A DNA stretch of 64,000 nt from Thalassococcus sp. S3 (GCF_004216475.1 NZ_CP022303.1:992001-1056000), one strand, 5' to 3'; shown: positions 8,226-17,957, numbered from the stretch's first letter. Notes: generated from the letters alone by a model not told the origin. Program-made: numbers and translations.

Positions 8226-9023
8226 TCAGCCCTTGCGCCGGATCATGCCGCGCGCGGGATCATAGCCCCAGAGGGCCAGGGCGAGAAGTACGGCCCCGGC
8301 GAGGCCGGTCCAGACAAGGGCCGGTCCATTGAAATCGGCGTAGAGCGCGAAGCGGATCAGCTCGACCGCATGGGTGAACGGGTTCACGGCGCAAATGTCG
8401 TGCAAAAGGCGCGAGCTTTCGGCCATCTTCCATAAGGGGTAGAGCGCCGACGACAGAAAGAACATCGGGAAGATCACGAAGTTCATCACGCCGGCGAAAT
8501 TCTCCAACTGCTTGATAAAGGACGACAAAGCCAGACCCAGCGCGCCCAGCATGATGCCGGAGACGAAAAGGGCGGGCAGGACGAAGATGTAGCCCTGCCA
8601 GGGCATATCGATGCCATAAAGGGCGGCGATGGCGAGGAAGGTGTAGACCTGCAGGATGGAGATGGCGGTGGAGGCAATGAGCCGGCAGACCAGCAGCCAC
8701 CAGCGCGGAAGGGGACTGGTGAGCAGGAGGCGCATCGAGCCCATCTCGCGGTCATAGACGAGGCTGAGGGAGGATTGCATGCCGTTGAAGAGCAGGATCA
8801 TCCCGCAGAGGCCGGGGACGATATAGGTCTCGTATTGGATATAGGTCTGGTAGGGCGGCGTGATCGACAGGCCGAGGGCGGCGCGGAAGCCGGCGGCGAA
8901 GACGATCAGCCAGACGAGCGGGCGGACGAGGGCGGCGATGAAGCGACCGCGCTGGCGGATGAAGCGCAAGGCCTCGCGCGCCATGATCGCACGCAGCGCG
9001 ATGAGGTAGGCGGCTGGATTCAT
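8226..9023 (-). CDS. ABC-2 type permease, PQQ-alcohol-dehydrogenase-associated (PedC-like)
   Basis: A 265-residue integral membrane protein with about six hydrophobic spans and the ABC-2 permease layout seen in exporters (NodJ/DrrB type). It belongs to the permease family repeatedly found beside PQQ alcohol dehydrogenases, as in the pseudomonad ped cluster. The matching ATPase is encoded 67 bp upstream. An export-type permease is encoded here alongside a periplasmic binding protein, so the direction and cargo of transport are unclear. Alcohol, aldehyde or a cofactor-related compound have been considered for the family, but nothing in the sequence decides between them. Confidence 0.82.
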   Translation of the reverse strand: MNPAAYLIALRAIMAREALRFIRQRGRFIAALVRPLVWLIVFAAGFRAALGLSITPPYQTYIQYETYIVPGLCGMILLFNGMQSSLSLVYDREMGSMRLLLTSPLPRWWLLVCRLIASTAISILQVYTFLAIAALYGIDMPWQGYIFVLPALFVSGIMLGALGLALSSFIKQLENFAGVMNFVIFPMFFLSSALYPLWKMAESSRLLHDICAVNPFTHAVELIRFALYADFNGPALVWTGLAGAVLLALALWGYDPARGMIRRKG

Positions 9024-9047
9024 TCGACTTTCCCCTGGAAAGCCGAA

Positions 9048-9086
9048 CCCTCCGGGGGGAGTTTATTTGGCAAGATGAAGCAGGGA
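9048..9086 (+). repeat. TATTT-type intergenic element, copy 1
   Basis: GGAGTTTATTTGGCAAGATGAAGCAGG-type sequence (key blocks GGAGTTTATTTGG and CAAGATGAAG) between the ATPase and permease genes. The same blocks recur at 17958 and, inverted, at 50878. Confidence 0.6.
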
Positions 9087-9090
9087 GCGG

Positions 9091-9810
9091 TCATGTGGCC
9101 GCACCTGTCCGGAGCAGGAAATGATCGGTGAGGGGCAGCGCGCCGCGAAGGGCGCCGGCTGTGCCGTCTTCGAGGATCTGGCCCTTGTGGAGGATCAGGA
9201 GGCGGTCGTCGTCGCGCACCTCGTCGGCGAGGTGGGTGGCCCAGAGCACGGTGAGGTTGTCGGTTTGTGACAGATCATGGACGTGATCGGTGATGGCGCG
9301 GCGGGCGGCGGCGTCGAGGCCGACGGTCGGTTCGTCCAGCAGCAGGACAGAGGGGTCGTGGATCAGGCAGCGGGCGATTTCGAGCCTGCGGCGGTGGCCT
9401 CCGTTCAGGTCGCGGGTGCGTTCCCCGGCGCGTTCGGCCATGTCGAGGCGGTCGAGGGCGGCGTCGATCTTGAGGTGGGCTGTGCGGCCCGAAAGCCCGT
9501 GGAGGGCTGCGAAATAGGTGAGGTTGCGACGGGCGGTCAGGTCGAGGTCGAGCGTGGTTTGCTGGAAGACGACGCCGATCTGCGCGAGTGCGGCGCGCGG
9601 GTTTTGAGAGAGGGTGTGACCGGCGATGACGATCTCGCCTTCGGGTGCCGTGAAAAGGCGGGTGAGCAGGCCGTAGAGCGTTGATTTCCCAGCACCATTC
9701 GGGCCCAGAAGCGCACAGAACGCGCCCTGGTCGACATCGAAGCTGACGGCGTCCAGGGCGCGTTTGGTCCCGTAGGAAAAGCTCAAGGATCGGACGGAAA
9801 GTCCTGTCAC
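9091..9810 (-). CDS. ABC transporter ATP-binding protein, PQQ-alcohol-dehydrogenase-associated
   Basis: A 239-residue nucleotide-binding subunit. Walker A is GPNGAGKST, Walker B is SVLLLDEPTVGLD and the H-loop is in LWATHLADE. The signature motif is unusual: LNGGHRRRLEIAR where LSGGQ is standard, so both Ser and Gln are replaced. The start is a GTG whose GTGA overlaps the stop of the upstream secreted protein gene, indicating translational coupling. It should energise the ABC-2 permease encoded directly downstream. The family is specifically associated with PQQ alcohol dehydrogenase clusters. Confidence 0.85.
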   Translation of the reverse strand: MTGLSVRSLSFSYGTKRALDAVSFDVDQGAFCALLGPNGAGKSTLYGLLTRLFTAPEGEIVIAGHTLSQNPRAALAQIGVVFQQTTLDLDLTARRNLTYFAALHGLSGRTAHLKIDAALDRLDMAERAGERTRDLNGGHRRRLEIARCLIHDPSVLLLDEPTVGLDAAARRAITDHVHDLSQTDNLTVLWATHLADEVRDDDRLLILHKGQILEDGTAGALRGALPLTDHFLLRTGAAT

Positions 9811-10250
9811 TGAATGACAATCTCCAGTCGCTGCGTCTCGCCGGTGGAGCCCGGCACCTTGAGATAATAGCTGCCCGGCTTGATGGCGACAAAGCCGATT
9901 TCCATCGTGCCGGCCTCGTCGAATTCGACGCTGTCGACGCCGAGGGGGCGGATCTCCAGCCCTTCGATCACGATCTCGTCGATCCAGATGGCGCGGAAGA
10001 ATTCAGGGCCTACGAGGGCCAGTTCCTGGCTGCCATCGGCTTCGATCTCGAACTCGTAATAGGTGCCGGATTTCAGCTCCCACGCGGCCTCGGCGAGCGG
10101 CATTCCGGCGCTTAGCGTGATGGGGGGCAGGTCCTCCTTGTTGCCGGCCGACAGGATGCCGGCGAGACCGAATTGAGGCGCGTCGTCGTTGTCGGCGAGG
10201 GCCGGGAGGGGCAGCGCCAGGAGGGCGGCGAGGCAGAGAGGGCGGATCAT
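9807..10250 (-). CDS. Small secreted protein of the PQQ-associated ABC cluster
   Basis: A 147-residue protein from an ATG at 10250 with GGAGT just upstream; a longer open frame to 10385 is rejected because the signal peptide MIRPLCLAALLALPLPALA starts here. The mature domain is small, acidic and beta-rich (YYEFEIEADGSQELALVGPE, KPGSYYLKVPG), resembling a cupredoxin or immunoglobulin-like fold. I see no cysteine or copper-ligand set in it, so a copper function is not supported. It is encoded between the beta-propeller and ATPase genes and overlaps the latter by 4 bases. No biochemical function can be assigned. Confidence 0.7.
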   Translation of the reverse strand: MIRPLCLAALLALPLPALADNDDAPQFGLAGILSAGNKEDLPPITLSAGMPLAEAAWELKSGTYYEFEIEADGSQELALVGPEFFRAIWIDEIVIEGLEIRPLGVDSVEFDEAGTMEIGFVAIKPGSYYLKVPGSTGETQRLEIVIQ

Positions 10251-10365
10251 GTTAACTCCTTTGAATTTGGGGCGGCGGCAGGGGGGGTGCCTTGCGTGCA
10301 CCGGGCGTGCACCCCCTGTGCACCGCCGCGGTGCAGCATCGGGGATGCGGGAAAAATGGTTAATG

Positions 10366-11322
10366 TCAGGGGCGCATCGCGGCACCCCAGGGGAAGCGAC
10401 CGACCTTGATGGACTTGATTGCCTCGCGCTTGGCCACGTCGATCACGGTCACGTCACCCGACACGCCGTTGGTGGTGAAGAGGAGCGACTTGTCGGGAGA
10501 GAAGTCCATGTGCCAGACGCGGCGGCCGACGAGGATATAATCCTCGACCTCGTAGGTTTCGGCATTGACGACGGCGACGTGGTTCGACGGGCCGAGGGCC
10601 ACGAAGGCCACTTTCTCGTCAGCGGTGAATTCGAAGCCCACGGGCTGGACACGGTCGGGATGGACGTTCTGAACCTCGAAGTCGATCTTGGCTTTCTCCT
10701 CCTGCGTGGCGACGTCGAAGACGGTCATGGTGCCGCCGATTTCGGAGCTCACCCAAAGCTCGGTCCCGCCGGCAGTGAACTCGGCGTGGCGGGGGCGGCT
10801 GTCGACGAGGGTGTTGGCAAAGAGCGACTGGGTTTCGGTGTCGATCCAGTGGGCCATGTTGGTCGTCTCGGACGTGGTGATGGCAATCTTGCCGTCAGGA
10901 GAGACGGCCATGCCTTCGGGTTCGATGCCGACATTGATCTGGGCGATCACCTCGCGGGTTTCGGTATCGACCACAGTGGTCACCGCGTCATCCTCGTTGG
11001 CGATGTAGAGGTGGCGGTCATTGGGGTGGAGCACGAATTGCTCGGGGTCCTCGCCGGACGGAAGCTCATGCAGGATCTCGCCCGTTTCGGGGTCGATCAC
11101 CTGAACGGTGTCGCTGTCCGACGCGCAGACATAGAGGCGGGAATAATCCTTGGAAAAGGTGATGCCACGGGGGCGTTCGCCGGTCTCGATGGTGCGGATA
11201 ACTTCGAGGGTTTCGACGTCGATCACGCTGATCGTGTCGTCCTTTTCGTTCGTCACCCAAATCTCGGCGGAGAGAGCCGGGCTGGCGAGGGTAAGGGCGA
11301 GAGGCAGGGCAAGGTATTTCAT
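10366..11322 (-). CDS. PQQ-catabolism-associated YVTN beta-propeller protein
   Basis: A 318-residue periplasmic protein with signal peptide MKYLALPLALTLASPALSA followed by seven or so YVTN-type blades, for example EIWVTNEKDDTISVIDVETL, SRLYVCASDSDTVQVIDPET and HLYIANEDDAVTTVVDTET. Proteins of this type are a regular companion of PQQ alcohol dehydrogenases and the linked ABC transporter. They lack PQQ ligands and are presumed to be structural or substrate-binding. GGAG lies ahead of the ATG. It is the second gene of the minus-strand operon beginning with the binding protein at 12620. Confidence 0.85.
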   Translation of the reverse strand: MKYLALPLALTLASPALSAEIWVTNEKDDTISVIDVETLEVIRTIETGERPRGITFSKDYSRLYVCASDSDTVQVIDPETGEILHELPSGEDPEQFVLHPNDRHLYIANEDDAVTTVVDTETREVIAQINVGIEPEGMAVSPDGKIAITTSETTNMAHWIDTETQSLFANTLVDSRPRHAEFTAGGTELWVSSEIGGTMTVFDVATQEEKAKIDFEVQNVHPDRVQPVGFEFTADEKVAFVALGPSNHVAVVNAETYEVEDYILVGRRVWHMDFSPDKSLLFTTNGVSGDVTVIDVAKREAIKSIKVGRFPWGAAMRP

Positions 11323-11375
11323 GCTTTGTCTCCGGTTGAGAGGGGGGAGGGGGCTGTCTGCCCCCGCGCCTGCGG

Positions 11376-11410
11376 CGCCCCCCGAGGATATTTTTGACCC
11401 AAAGAAGAGG
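11376..11410 (+). repeat. TATTT-type intergenic element, copy 2
   Basis: Key blocks GAGGATATTTTTGACCC and AAAGAAG, matching the inverted copy at 25370-25403. It lies between the binding-protein stop (11445) and the propeller start (11322). Confidence 0.55.
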
Positions 11411-11444
11411 TTGGCCGGGTCATGGGTGGTCGGGTGTTCGCGGA

Positions 11445-12620
11445 TCAGTTGAAGGCGGTGCAGGGACTTTCGGGTTGGTCGAGGCCCAGAGTGTCGAGTT
11501 CTGTGCGTTGGTGTAGGAACCCTTCGAGCGGGGCCTGGGCGACCACGGCGCGGGTGGTGACGAGCGGGATGGGCTGGCGCAGCTGGCCGTTCCAGGTGCG
11601 GTAGGTCATGGGGCGCCCTTTGAAGCCGGCAAGCTCGAACGCGTCCGATAGGATGAAGGTACGGAGCGTGGCGGGGTCGTCGGAATTGGTGCGGGTGACG
11701 GCCTCGCCCATAGTGCGCATCGCGGCCCAGGCGGCGTAGTCCTTTGGTTCCATGTCACGGGCGGCGAGGTCGGTGAAGCGCGACTGAAGCTGGGCCGCAC
11801 CCCATTGTTCGACAACACGCGACCAGGTGGCGGGCATGAGCCCTTCGGAGCCTGCGACGGGGCGCGCCTCCCACGTGTTATAGGCGATGTAGCGGCCGAA
11901 ATCCCCGGTCTCGTCGGCGATGAGCAGGGCATCGTAATCGCCGAAATCCTGGGTGAAGAGCGGCACTTCCTGAGCGGCGTTGCGGCGCATGTCGGCGTCG
12001 AAGGTCCAGGCCTTCTCGGACGCGATTTCACGGCCAAACTTGGTGGCGGAGCGGCGCAGGGCGGCGGCGAAGTCCAGATCGTCGGGATAGGGGCCGGTGA
12101 TCATCACCAGCCGGTCCCAGCGTTTGCGGGTGAGGAACTGCATCAGGGCATCGGCGCGCATCGCGTCCGACGGTTTGGTATGCAGGAGGTTTGCGCGGCA
12201 ATTTTCAGCGCGCAGGGTCGGGTCGCCGGAACTGGCGTTGAAGAGGAGGGCGGAGGCGGCCTCCGGCAGGTCTGCGATGGCCGTTTGCGTGGCGGCGGAA
12301 GCGTCGAGGATCAGGTAGGGGGAGGCGGCGAGGGCGGTGCGCGCGGCCTCCATCATGTCGGCGCCTTCCTCCACCTGCTGGATTTGCAAGGTGAATTTGT
12401 GGCCCAGGAATTGCCCGGTCGTGAGGTTGTCGGCGAGGCCCAGCTCTGCCCCGGCCTGGCCCAGATCGTCGGGGACGGGATCGAGGTTCGACAGGACCGG
12501 GGGCCGCTCCTGCACCTCCTGTAGGTAGGTGACAGGCAGAGACAATTCGGCCTGCGCCGAGAGGGCGCCCACGCAAAGCGCGGCGCACGTAGACATGAGT
12601 CTGCGAGTGATCTTAAGCAC
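11445..12620 (-). CDS. Periplasmic binding protein of the PQQ-associated ABC system
   Basis: A 391-residue type I periplasmic-binding-fold protein (branched-chain amino acid receptor-like) with a signal peptide ending in ALSAQA. I place the start at a GTG (12620) because the GGAGG ribosome site falls between this GTG and an upstream ATG, which would put the site inside the coding region. Recognisable stretches include TGPYPDDLDFAAALRRSATK and the long C-terminal AAWAAMRTMGEAVTR. This family accompanies ABC-2 transporters in PQQ alcohol dehydrogenase clusters. It heads the operon binding protein - propeller - small secreted protein - ATPase - permease and is divergent from cytochrome c550. Confidence 0.8.
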   Translation of the reverse strand: MLKITRRLMSTCAALCVGALSAQAELSLPVTYLQEVQERPPVLSNLDPVPDDLGQAGAELGLADNLTTGQFLGHKFTLQIQQVEEGADMMEAARTALAASPYLILDASAATQTAIADLPEAASALLFNASSGDPTLRAENCRANLLHTKPSDAMRADALMQFLTRKRWDRLVMITGPYPDDLDFAAALRRSATKFGREIASEKAWTFDADMRRNAAQEVPLFTQDFGDYDALLIADETGDFGRYIAYNTWEARPVAGSEGLMPATWSRVVEQWGAAQLQSRFTDLAARDMEPKDYAAWAAMRTMGEAVTRTNSDDPATLRTFILSDAFELAGFKGRPMTYRTWNGQLRQPIPLVTTRAVVAQAPLEGFLHQRTELDTLGLDQPESPCTAFN

Positions 12621-12674
12621 TGATTTTCCTCCCATAATCTGAAGGTAGCAATGGGCCGAAACGGGCGGCTATTA

Positions 12675-12718
12675 GACCAAGGTCGCAATACAAAAGGCTC
12701 TCAAACCAAGGTCGAATA
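12675..12718. promoter_or_regulatory. Two CCAAGGTCG boxes 29 bp apart, candidate operators
   Basis: CCAAGGTCG occurs at 12677-12685 and again at 12706-12714 in the divergent region between the binding-protein gene and cytochrome c550. The first is part of the palindrome GACCAAGGTC. The 29-bp spacing is close to three helical turns. Both resemble the GGTCGTA sites elsewhere in the locus but lack the final TA. Confidence 0.5.
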
Positions 12719-12780
12719 GAAGCGGGGCGAGCGGGCGCTGTATGAGATGCGGCGAGGAGCAAACCCCAAGGGAGGATGCC

Positions 12781-13449
12781 ATGACCAAGATTGTGCCGCT
12801 GACGACGCTGAGCCTGATTACCGCTGCCGGAATGGCGCTGGCGCATGGAGATGTGGCGCCGCAGCCGATGAACACCGATGCATTGCCGGATGTGGGTGAG
12901 GAATGGCTGATCGAGAATCCTTACCGCGATCAGGGAGAGGAGGTCTGGAAGGCCGCCATCGAGATCGGGGACAGCGGGTATAACCAGAATTGCGCACGCT
13001 GCCACGGATTGGGCGGTGTGTCGGGCGGGCTGGCGCCGGATCTGCGGTACCTGGAGGCCGAGGAATACGGAGATGAATGGTACATGGAGCGGTTCATCTC
13101 CGGCTACACCCAGAACGGGATCACCAAGATGCCGGCCTTTGGCGATCTGCTGGGGCAGAAGGCGGCCTGGGCCATTCGCACGTATATCGAGACACGGCCT
13201 GATGACGGGGCGCTGGACGATCTGACACCACGCCTGAAGGAGATCCGTGATGAGCTGGCCGGGGGTGCCGGAGATGTGGAGGCGCTGAAGGCGGAGCTGG
13301 CGGAAATTGCCGGAGAGGTGGAGACAGCCTCGGGCGCGCCGGTGGCCGACAGCCCGGCATTCCGCGCGGCCAACCTGCTTGACCGGGAGAGCCCGGACGT
13401 CAAAGGTGCGACACAGGCACTGACAATCGGATTGTCCGCCGCCAATTGA
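12781..13449 (+). CDS. Cytochrome c550, electron acceptor of the quinoprotein dehydrogenase (PedF-like)
   Basis: A 222-residue periplasmic monohaem cytochrome. It has a signal peptide (to about residue 21), a single haem site CARCH (Cys71, Cys74, His75) and a likely axial Met117 in ITKMPAFGDLL. The C-terminal third is an Ala/Glu-rich helical tail (AGDVEALKAELAEIAGE) not needed for haem binding. It would take electrons from the PQQ enzyme and hand them to the respiratory chain. The ATG at 12781 has GGGAGG just upstream. It is followed 19 bp later by the MoxJ-type gene and is divergent from the ABC operon. Confidence 0.85.
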   Translation: MTKIVPLTTLSLITAAGMALAHGDVAPQPMNTDALPDVGEEWLIENPYRDQGEEVWKAAIEIGDSGYNQNCARCHGLGGVSGGLAPDLRYLEAEEYGDEWYMERFISGYTQNGITKMPAFGDLLGQKAAWAIRTYIETRPDDGALDDLTPRLKEIRDELAGGAGDVEALKAELAEIAGEVETASGAPVADSPAFRAANLLDRESPDVKGATQALTIGLSAAN

Positions 13450-13468
13450 GGCGGGCAGGAGGGGGCAC

Positions 13469-14374
13469 ATGATCGCACGGAAGGTCTCGCTTCTCTTACT
13501 CCCCGTCCTGGCCGGCGCGACGTTCGCGTCCGAGGGACTGGCCCGATGTGCCGATCATGTGCCTCAAGCCAAGCCGCAGAATGCCAGCCGCGATATCGTG
13601 GGGCAGGATCTGGACACGATCCAGGAGCGGGGGTTCATCACCTTCGCGGCCTACGAGGATTTTCCGCCCTGGTCTTACGAGGAGAACGGCAAGCCCAAGG
13701 GTGTCGATATCGAGATCGGCAAGCTGATCGCGGAGGATCTGGGGGTCGAGGCCAAGTTCAACCTGGTTGCGGCTGCCGAGAACCTGGATGCGGATCTGAG
13801 GAACTGGGTCTGGAAAGGGCCCATCGTGGGCGGGGCCGTAGCCAATGTGATGCTGCATGTGCCCTACGACAGCGAATTTGCCTGCCGAGTGGAGCAGGTC
13901 GTGTTCACGGGCCAGTACCATGTCGAGGAGATCGCGATTGCCTATCGCGAGGACGCCTATCCCGAAGACCCGCCGGTGCCGGCCTATTTCCGGTTCGATA
14001 CGGTGGGGGTGGAGAACGACTCGATCTCCGACTTTTACCTCTCGGCCTTTCCGGGCGGGCAGCTGTCGGGCAACATGACGCGCTACACCACCATGGCGGA
14101 TGCGATGGAGGGGTTGGCCGAGGGCGAGACGATGGCGGCGATGGGGCCGTTGGCGCAGCTGGAATACGGCGCGGAGGAGGGCGTGGCGGTGCACACGCCA
14201 CCCCTGCCGGGCTTTGGCGTGGGCAAGTGGACCGTGGGCGTGGCGGTGCATTTCGCCTATCGCCCGCTTGCCTATTCTGTGGGCGATGCGATTGCCTATG
14301 CGATCCAGGACGGGCGGATGGAGGCGATTTTCGCCGAATACGGCCTGACCTTCTCGCCCCCGCTTTTGCGTTGA
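13469..14374 (+). CDS. Quinoprotein dehydrogenase-associated periplasmic binding protein (MoxJ/XoxJ-like)
   Basis: A 301-residue type II periplasmic-binding-fold protein with an N-terminal signal sequence. It shows the amino-acid-receptor-like start LDTIQERGFITFAAYEDFPP and later GVDIEIGKLIAEDLGV. The family (MoxJ, XoxJ and quinoprotein-associated relatives) is thought to help mature or dock PQQ dehydrogenases rather than to import a solute. Its place right after cytochrome c550, with GGAGG before the ATG, supports that. No dedicated permease is encoded next to it. Confidence 0.83.
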   Translation: MIARKVSLLLLPVLAGATFASEGLARCADHVPQAKPQNASRDIVGQDLDTIQERGFITFAAYEDFPPWSYEENGKPKGVDIEIGKLIAEDLGVEAKFNLVAAAENLDADLRNWVWKGPIVGGAVANVMLHVPYDSEFACRVEQVVFTGQYHVEEIAIAYREDAYPEDPPVPAYFRFDTVGVENDSISDFYLSAFPGGQLSGNMTRYTTMADAMEGLAEGETMAAMGPLAQLEYGAEEGVAVHTPPLPGFGVGKWTVGVAVHFAYRPLAYSVGDAIAYAIQDGRMEAIFAEYGLTFSPPLLR

Positions 14375-14443
14375 CCCGACCTTAGTCTCATAGAATGCTG
14401 CGCAAAGCGGCCTAACGTGGTTTTCAAGATTTGGAGTGACGGA

Positions 14444-14965
14444 ATGCAGCTCAACGATTCCCGCGAGATCGCAGCGCCCCGGGCAGAGGTCTGGGCGGCT
14501 TTACTGTCGGCGGAGGTGCTGAAGGAATGTGTACCTGGCTGTCAGGAGATGACGGGCAATGCAGAGGACGGTTTTGAGGCTGTCGTCGTGCAGAAGGTCG
14601 GGCCGGTGAAGGCCACCTTCAAAGGGGCCGTGACCATGTCGGACATGGTGGAGCCCGAAAGCCTGATCCTGAGCGGCGAAGGCAAGGGCGGGGCTGCGGG
14701 CTTTGCCAAGGGTGGGGCCAATGTGCGCCTTGAAGAGACCGAAGGCGGCACGATGTTGATCTATGAGGTGGAGGCGAAGGTGGGCGGGAAGCTCGCGCAG
14801 CTCGGCTCTCGCATCATTGATGGGTTTGCCAAAAAGATGGCGGATCAGTTCTTTGCCCGGTTTCAGGAGGTCGTCGAAGGACCTGCCGAGCCCGAAGAGG
14901 CGAACGCTGAGGCCGAGGCGGAACCGGAAAAGAAGGGCTGGCTCAAGCGCGCGCTGGGCAGCTGA
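14444..14965 (+). CDS. coxG: CoxG family protein (SRPBCC fold)
   Basis: A 173-residue protein of the CoxG/SRPBCC family, with the typical opening [20 protein letters not shown] and [20 protein letters not shown]. CoxG proteins accompany CO dehydrogenase-like molybdenum hydroxylases and help membrane attachment or maturation. The C-terminus has an acidic Glu/Ala linker and the basic end [12 protein letters not shown] start it at 14444, where GGAG precedes the ATG. It is the first of coxG-S-L-M; other cox accessory genes such as coxD, coxE, coxF and coxI are not in the window. Confidence 0.83.
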   Translation: MQLNDSREIAAPRAEVWAALLSAEVLKECVPGCQEMTGNAEDGFEAVVVQKVGPVKATFKGAVTMSDMVEPESLILSGEGKGGAAGFAKGGANVRLEETEGGTMLIYEVEAKVGGKLAQLGSRIIDGFAKKMADQFFARFQEVVEGPAEPEEANAEAEAEPEKKGWLKRALGS

Positions 14966-14992
14966 ACGGAATAGACTGTCAGGGAGGATAGG

Positions 14993-15478
14993 ATGACAGA
15001 AATCACGATGACAGTGAATGGCCAGACACGGTCGGGCACTGTGGAGGGCCGGACGCTCTTGTCGAGCTTCCTGCGCGATGAGCTGGGCCTGACGGGCACA
15101 CATGTGGGCTGCGACACGTCGCAATGCGGCGCCTGCGTGGTTCATGTGGACGGTCAGGCGGTGAAGGCCTGCACCATGCTGGCGGCCGAGGCCGATGGCG
15201 CCGAGGTAGGTACGATCGAGGGGCAGGCCAATGCCGACGGCTCCCTGAACGTGATCCAGCAGGCGTTTCAGGATCATCACGGCCTGCAATGCGGGTTCTG
15301 CACGCCGGGCATGGTGATGTCGGCGGCGGCCCTGCTGAAGGAGAACCCGACACCCAGCGAGCAGGAGATCCGGGACTACCTGGAGGGCAATATCTGCCGC
15401 TGCACGGGTTACCACAATATCGTGAAGGCGATCATGGCGGCGTCCGGTCAGGACGTGGCGGCCATCGCAGCCGAGTAA
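14993..15478 (+). CDS. coxS: CO dehydrogenase-like small subunit, 2x[2Fe-2S]
   Basis: A 161-residue iron-sulfur subunit of the xanthine oxidase family. The N-terminal plant-type [2Fe-2S] motif is [16 protein letters not shown] with the fourth cysteine in KACTML. The C-terminal helical domain has QCGFCTPG and [11 protein letters not shown]. It transfers electrons from the molybdenum site of CoxL to the FAD of CoxM. GGGAGG precedes the ATG. The order small-large-medium is that of form II operons; form I operons run medium-small-large. Confidence 0.92.
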   Translation: MTEITMTVNGQTRSGTVEGRTLLSSFLRDELGLTGTHVGCDTSQCGACVVHVDGQAVKACTMLAAEADGAEVGTIEGQANADGSLNVIQQAFQDHHGLQCGFCTPGMVMSAAALLKENPTPSEQEIRDYLEGNICRCTGYHNIVKAIMAASGQDVAAIAAE

Positions 15479-15560
15479 GCAAAGCGCGCGCGCTCTGCGC
15501 GCCGCAGCCAACAAGGTTCAGGATCCGCTATTGGGCCGGATCCGCAACGGGAGGAAGAAC

Positions 15561-17924
15561 ATGCCAAAAGATGCGGGCATTGGCGCCAGCTCCAAACGGC
15601 GCGAGGACGTCCGGTTTCTGACCGGCGCCGGGAACTACACCGACGACATCAACGTAAACGGGCAGGCTTACGTCTATTTCCTGCGCTCTGACGTGGCGCA
15701 CGGCAAGATCAACGGGATCGACACATCCGCCGCCGCCGGGATGCCGGGTGTGGTGAAGATCTTTACCGGCGCCGATTTCGAAGGTGTGGGCGGTCTGCCC
15801 TGCGGCTGGCAGGTGACCGACAGGCACGGCGAGCCGATGCAGGAGCCGGCCCACCCGGTTCTGGCCCAAGGCAAGGTGCGCCATGTGGGCGACCCGATTG
15901 CCGCGGTGGTGGCTGACAGTCTGGAGCAGGCGCGTGACGCCGCCGAGGCCATCGACGTCGATATGGAAGAGTTGCCGGCTGTCGTGGACATGAAGGCGGC
16001 ACTCGCCGAGGGCTCGACCAAGGTGCATGACGATCTGACCTCGAACCTTTGCTACGATTGGGGCTTTGTCGAGGAGAACAAGGCCGCCGTGGACGAGGCG
16101 ATTGCCAATGCGGCGCATGTCACGACGCTGGAGCTGACCAACAACCGTCTGGTCGCCAACCCTATGGAGCCGCGCGTGGCGGTGGGTGACTACAGCCGCG
16201 CGACGGATGAGCATACGCTTTATACCACGTCGCAGAACCCGCATGTGATCCGCTTGCTGATGGGCGCCTTCGTGCTGGGCATTCCCGAGCACAAGCTGCG
16301 TGTCGTGGCCCCCGATGTGGGCGGCGGGTTCGGCACCAAGATCTTCCACTATGCCGAAGAGGCGTTCTGCACCTTTGCCGCCAAGGCGATCAATCGCCCG
16401 GTCAAGTGGACGGCGAGCCGGTCGGAGGCGTTCATGTCGGACGCGCATGGCCGCGATCATGTCACCAAGATCGAACTGGCGCTGGATGCGGACAACAATT
16501 TCACCGCCATCCGCACCGAGACATACGCGAATATGGGCGCGTATCTGTCGACCTTCGCACCGTCGGTGCCGACCTGGCTGCATGGCACACTGATGGCGGG
16601 CAATTACAAGACCCCGCTGATCTATGTGAACGTGAAGGCGGTCTTTACCAACACGGTGCCGGTGGATGCCTATCGCGGCGCGGGCCGACCGGAGGCGACC
16701 TATCAGCTGGAGCGCGTGGTGGACAAGGCCGCGCGGGAGCTGGGCGTGGACCCGGTGGCGCTGCGCCGTCAGAACTTCATCACCGAATTCCCCTATGCCA
16801 CGCCGGTGGCGGTGGAATACGACACGGGCGATTATCACGCCACGATGGACAAGCTCGAAGAGATCGGCGATTTCGCGGGCTTCGCAGCGCGTCGTGCGGA
16901 CAGCGAGAAGAACGGCAAGCTGCGCGGTCTGGGTGTGAACTGCTATATTGAGGCCTGCGGCATCGCGCCGTCGAACCTTGTGGGGCAGCTTGGCGCACGG
17001 GCGGGTCTTTACGATGCGGCGACGGTGCGGGTGAATGCGACCGGGTCGATCTCGGTCATGGTGGGCGCGCACAGCCACGGGCAGGGGCACGAGACGTCCT
17101 TCCCGCAGGTGGTGGCCGAGATGCTGGGCATCGACGAGAGCATGATCGACATCGTGCATGGCGACAGCTCGAAGATCCCGTTCGGGATGGGCACCTACGG
17201 CTCCCGCTCCATCGCGGTCTGCGGCTCGGCCATGGTGCGTGCGACCGAGAAGATCATCAACAAGGCCAAGAAGATCGCGGCCCATCTGATGGAGGCCTCG
17301 GAAGCGGATATCGAGCTGAAGGATGGCATGTTCAGCGTGGCGGGCACCGACAAGTCCGTGGCCTGGGGCGACGTGACGCTCGCGGCTTATGTGCCGCATA
17401 ATTACCCGCTGGAGGATATCGAACCGGGGCTGGAGGAGACGGCATTCTACGATCCGGCCAATTTCACCTATCCGTCGGGCGCCTATGCCTGCGAGGTGGA
17501 GGTCGATCCGGAGACCGGGAAAGTGTCGATCGAGCGCTTTGCGGCGGCGGATGATTTCGGCAATATCATCAATCCGATGATCGTGTCGGGCCAGGTTCAT
17601 GGCGGTATTGCGCAGGGGATCGGGCAGGCGATGCTGGAGAATTGCGTTTATGACGAGAACGGCCAGCTTCTGAGTGCCTCCTACATGGATTACGCGATGC
17701 CGAGGGCGGATGACGTACCGTTCTACGAGGTGGATCATTCGTGTCAGACGCCGTGCACGCATAACCCGCTGGGTGTGAAGGGGTGTGGCGAGGCCGGGGC
17801 CATCGGCTCGCCCCCATCGGTGGTGAATGCGGTGATCGATGCGCTGAATTCCGGCGGCAAGAGCGTGAGCCATATCGATATGCCGTTGAGCCCGGCGCGC
17901 GTCTGGGCGGCGATGAACGGGTAG
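15561..17924 (+). CDS. coxL: Form II CO dehydrogenase-like molybdopterin large subunit
   Basis: A 787-residue molybdopterin-cytosine-dinucleotide hydroxylase subunit. The active-site loop at residues 370-376 is AYRGAGR, the form II signature; form I, proven CO dehydrogenases carry AYXCSFR, whose cysteine binds the copper-sulfur-molybdenum cluster. The catalytic glutamate is in [13 protein letters not shown]. Form II enzymes have uncertain CO activity and may be aldehyde or other carbonyl hydroxylases. Set between quinoprotein accessory genes and pqq genes, oxidation of an aldehyde made by the exaF-like enzyme is a reasonable alternative. The start at 15561 has GGGAGG upstream; an earlier in-frame ATG is rejected for lack of one. 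Confidence 0.9.
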   Translation: MPKDAGIGASSKRREDVRFLTGAGNYTDDINVNGQAYVYFLRSDVAHGKINGIDTSAAAGMPGVVKIFTGADFEGVGGLPCGWQVTDRHGEPMQEPAHPVLAQGKVRHVGDPIAAVVADSLEQARDAAEAIDVDMEELPAVVDMKAALAEGSTKVHDDLTSNLCYDWGFVEENKAAVDEAIANAAHVTTLELTNNRLVANPMEPRVAVGDYSRATDEHTLYTTSQNPHVIRLLMGAFVLGIPEHKLRVVAPDVGGGFGTKIFHYAEEAFCTFAAKAINRPVKWTASRSEAFMSDAHGRDHVTKIELALDADNNFTAIRTETYANMGAYLSTFAPSVPTWLHGTLMAGNYKTPLIYVNVKAVFTNTVPVDAYRGAGRPEATYQLERVVDKAARELGVDPVALRRQNFITEFPYATPVAVEYDTGDYHATMDKLEEIGDFAGFAARRADSEKNGKLRGLGVNCYIEACGIAPSNLVGQLGARAGLYDAATVRVNATGSISVMVGAHSHGQGHETSFPQVVAEMLGIDESMIDIVHGDSSKIPFGMGTYGSRSIAVCGSAMVRATEKIINKAKKIAAHLMEASEADIELKDGMFSVAGTDKSVAWGDVTLAAYVPHNYPLEDIEPGLEETAFYDPANFTYPSGAYACEVEVDPETGKVSIERFAAADDFGNIINPMIVSGQVHGGIAQGIGQAMLENCVYDENGQLLSASYMDYAMPRADDVPFYEVDHSCQTPCTHNPLGVKGCGEAGAIGSPPSVVNAVIDALNSGGKSVSHIDMPLSPARVWAAMNG

Positions 17925-17957
17925 GTTGAAAGGGTGGGACCGGGGGCCAGCCCCCGG

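Noticed and set aside
15561..17924. Calling CoxL a proven, form I CO dehydrogenase
   Set aside because: The active-site loop is AYRGAGR rather than AYXCSFR and the operon order is S-L-M.
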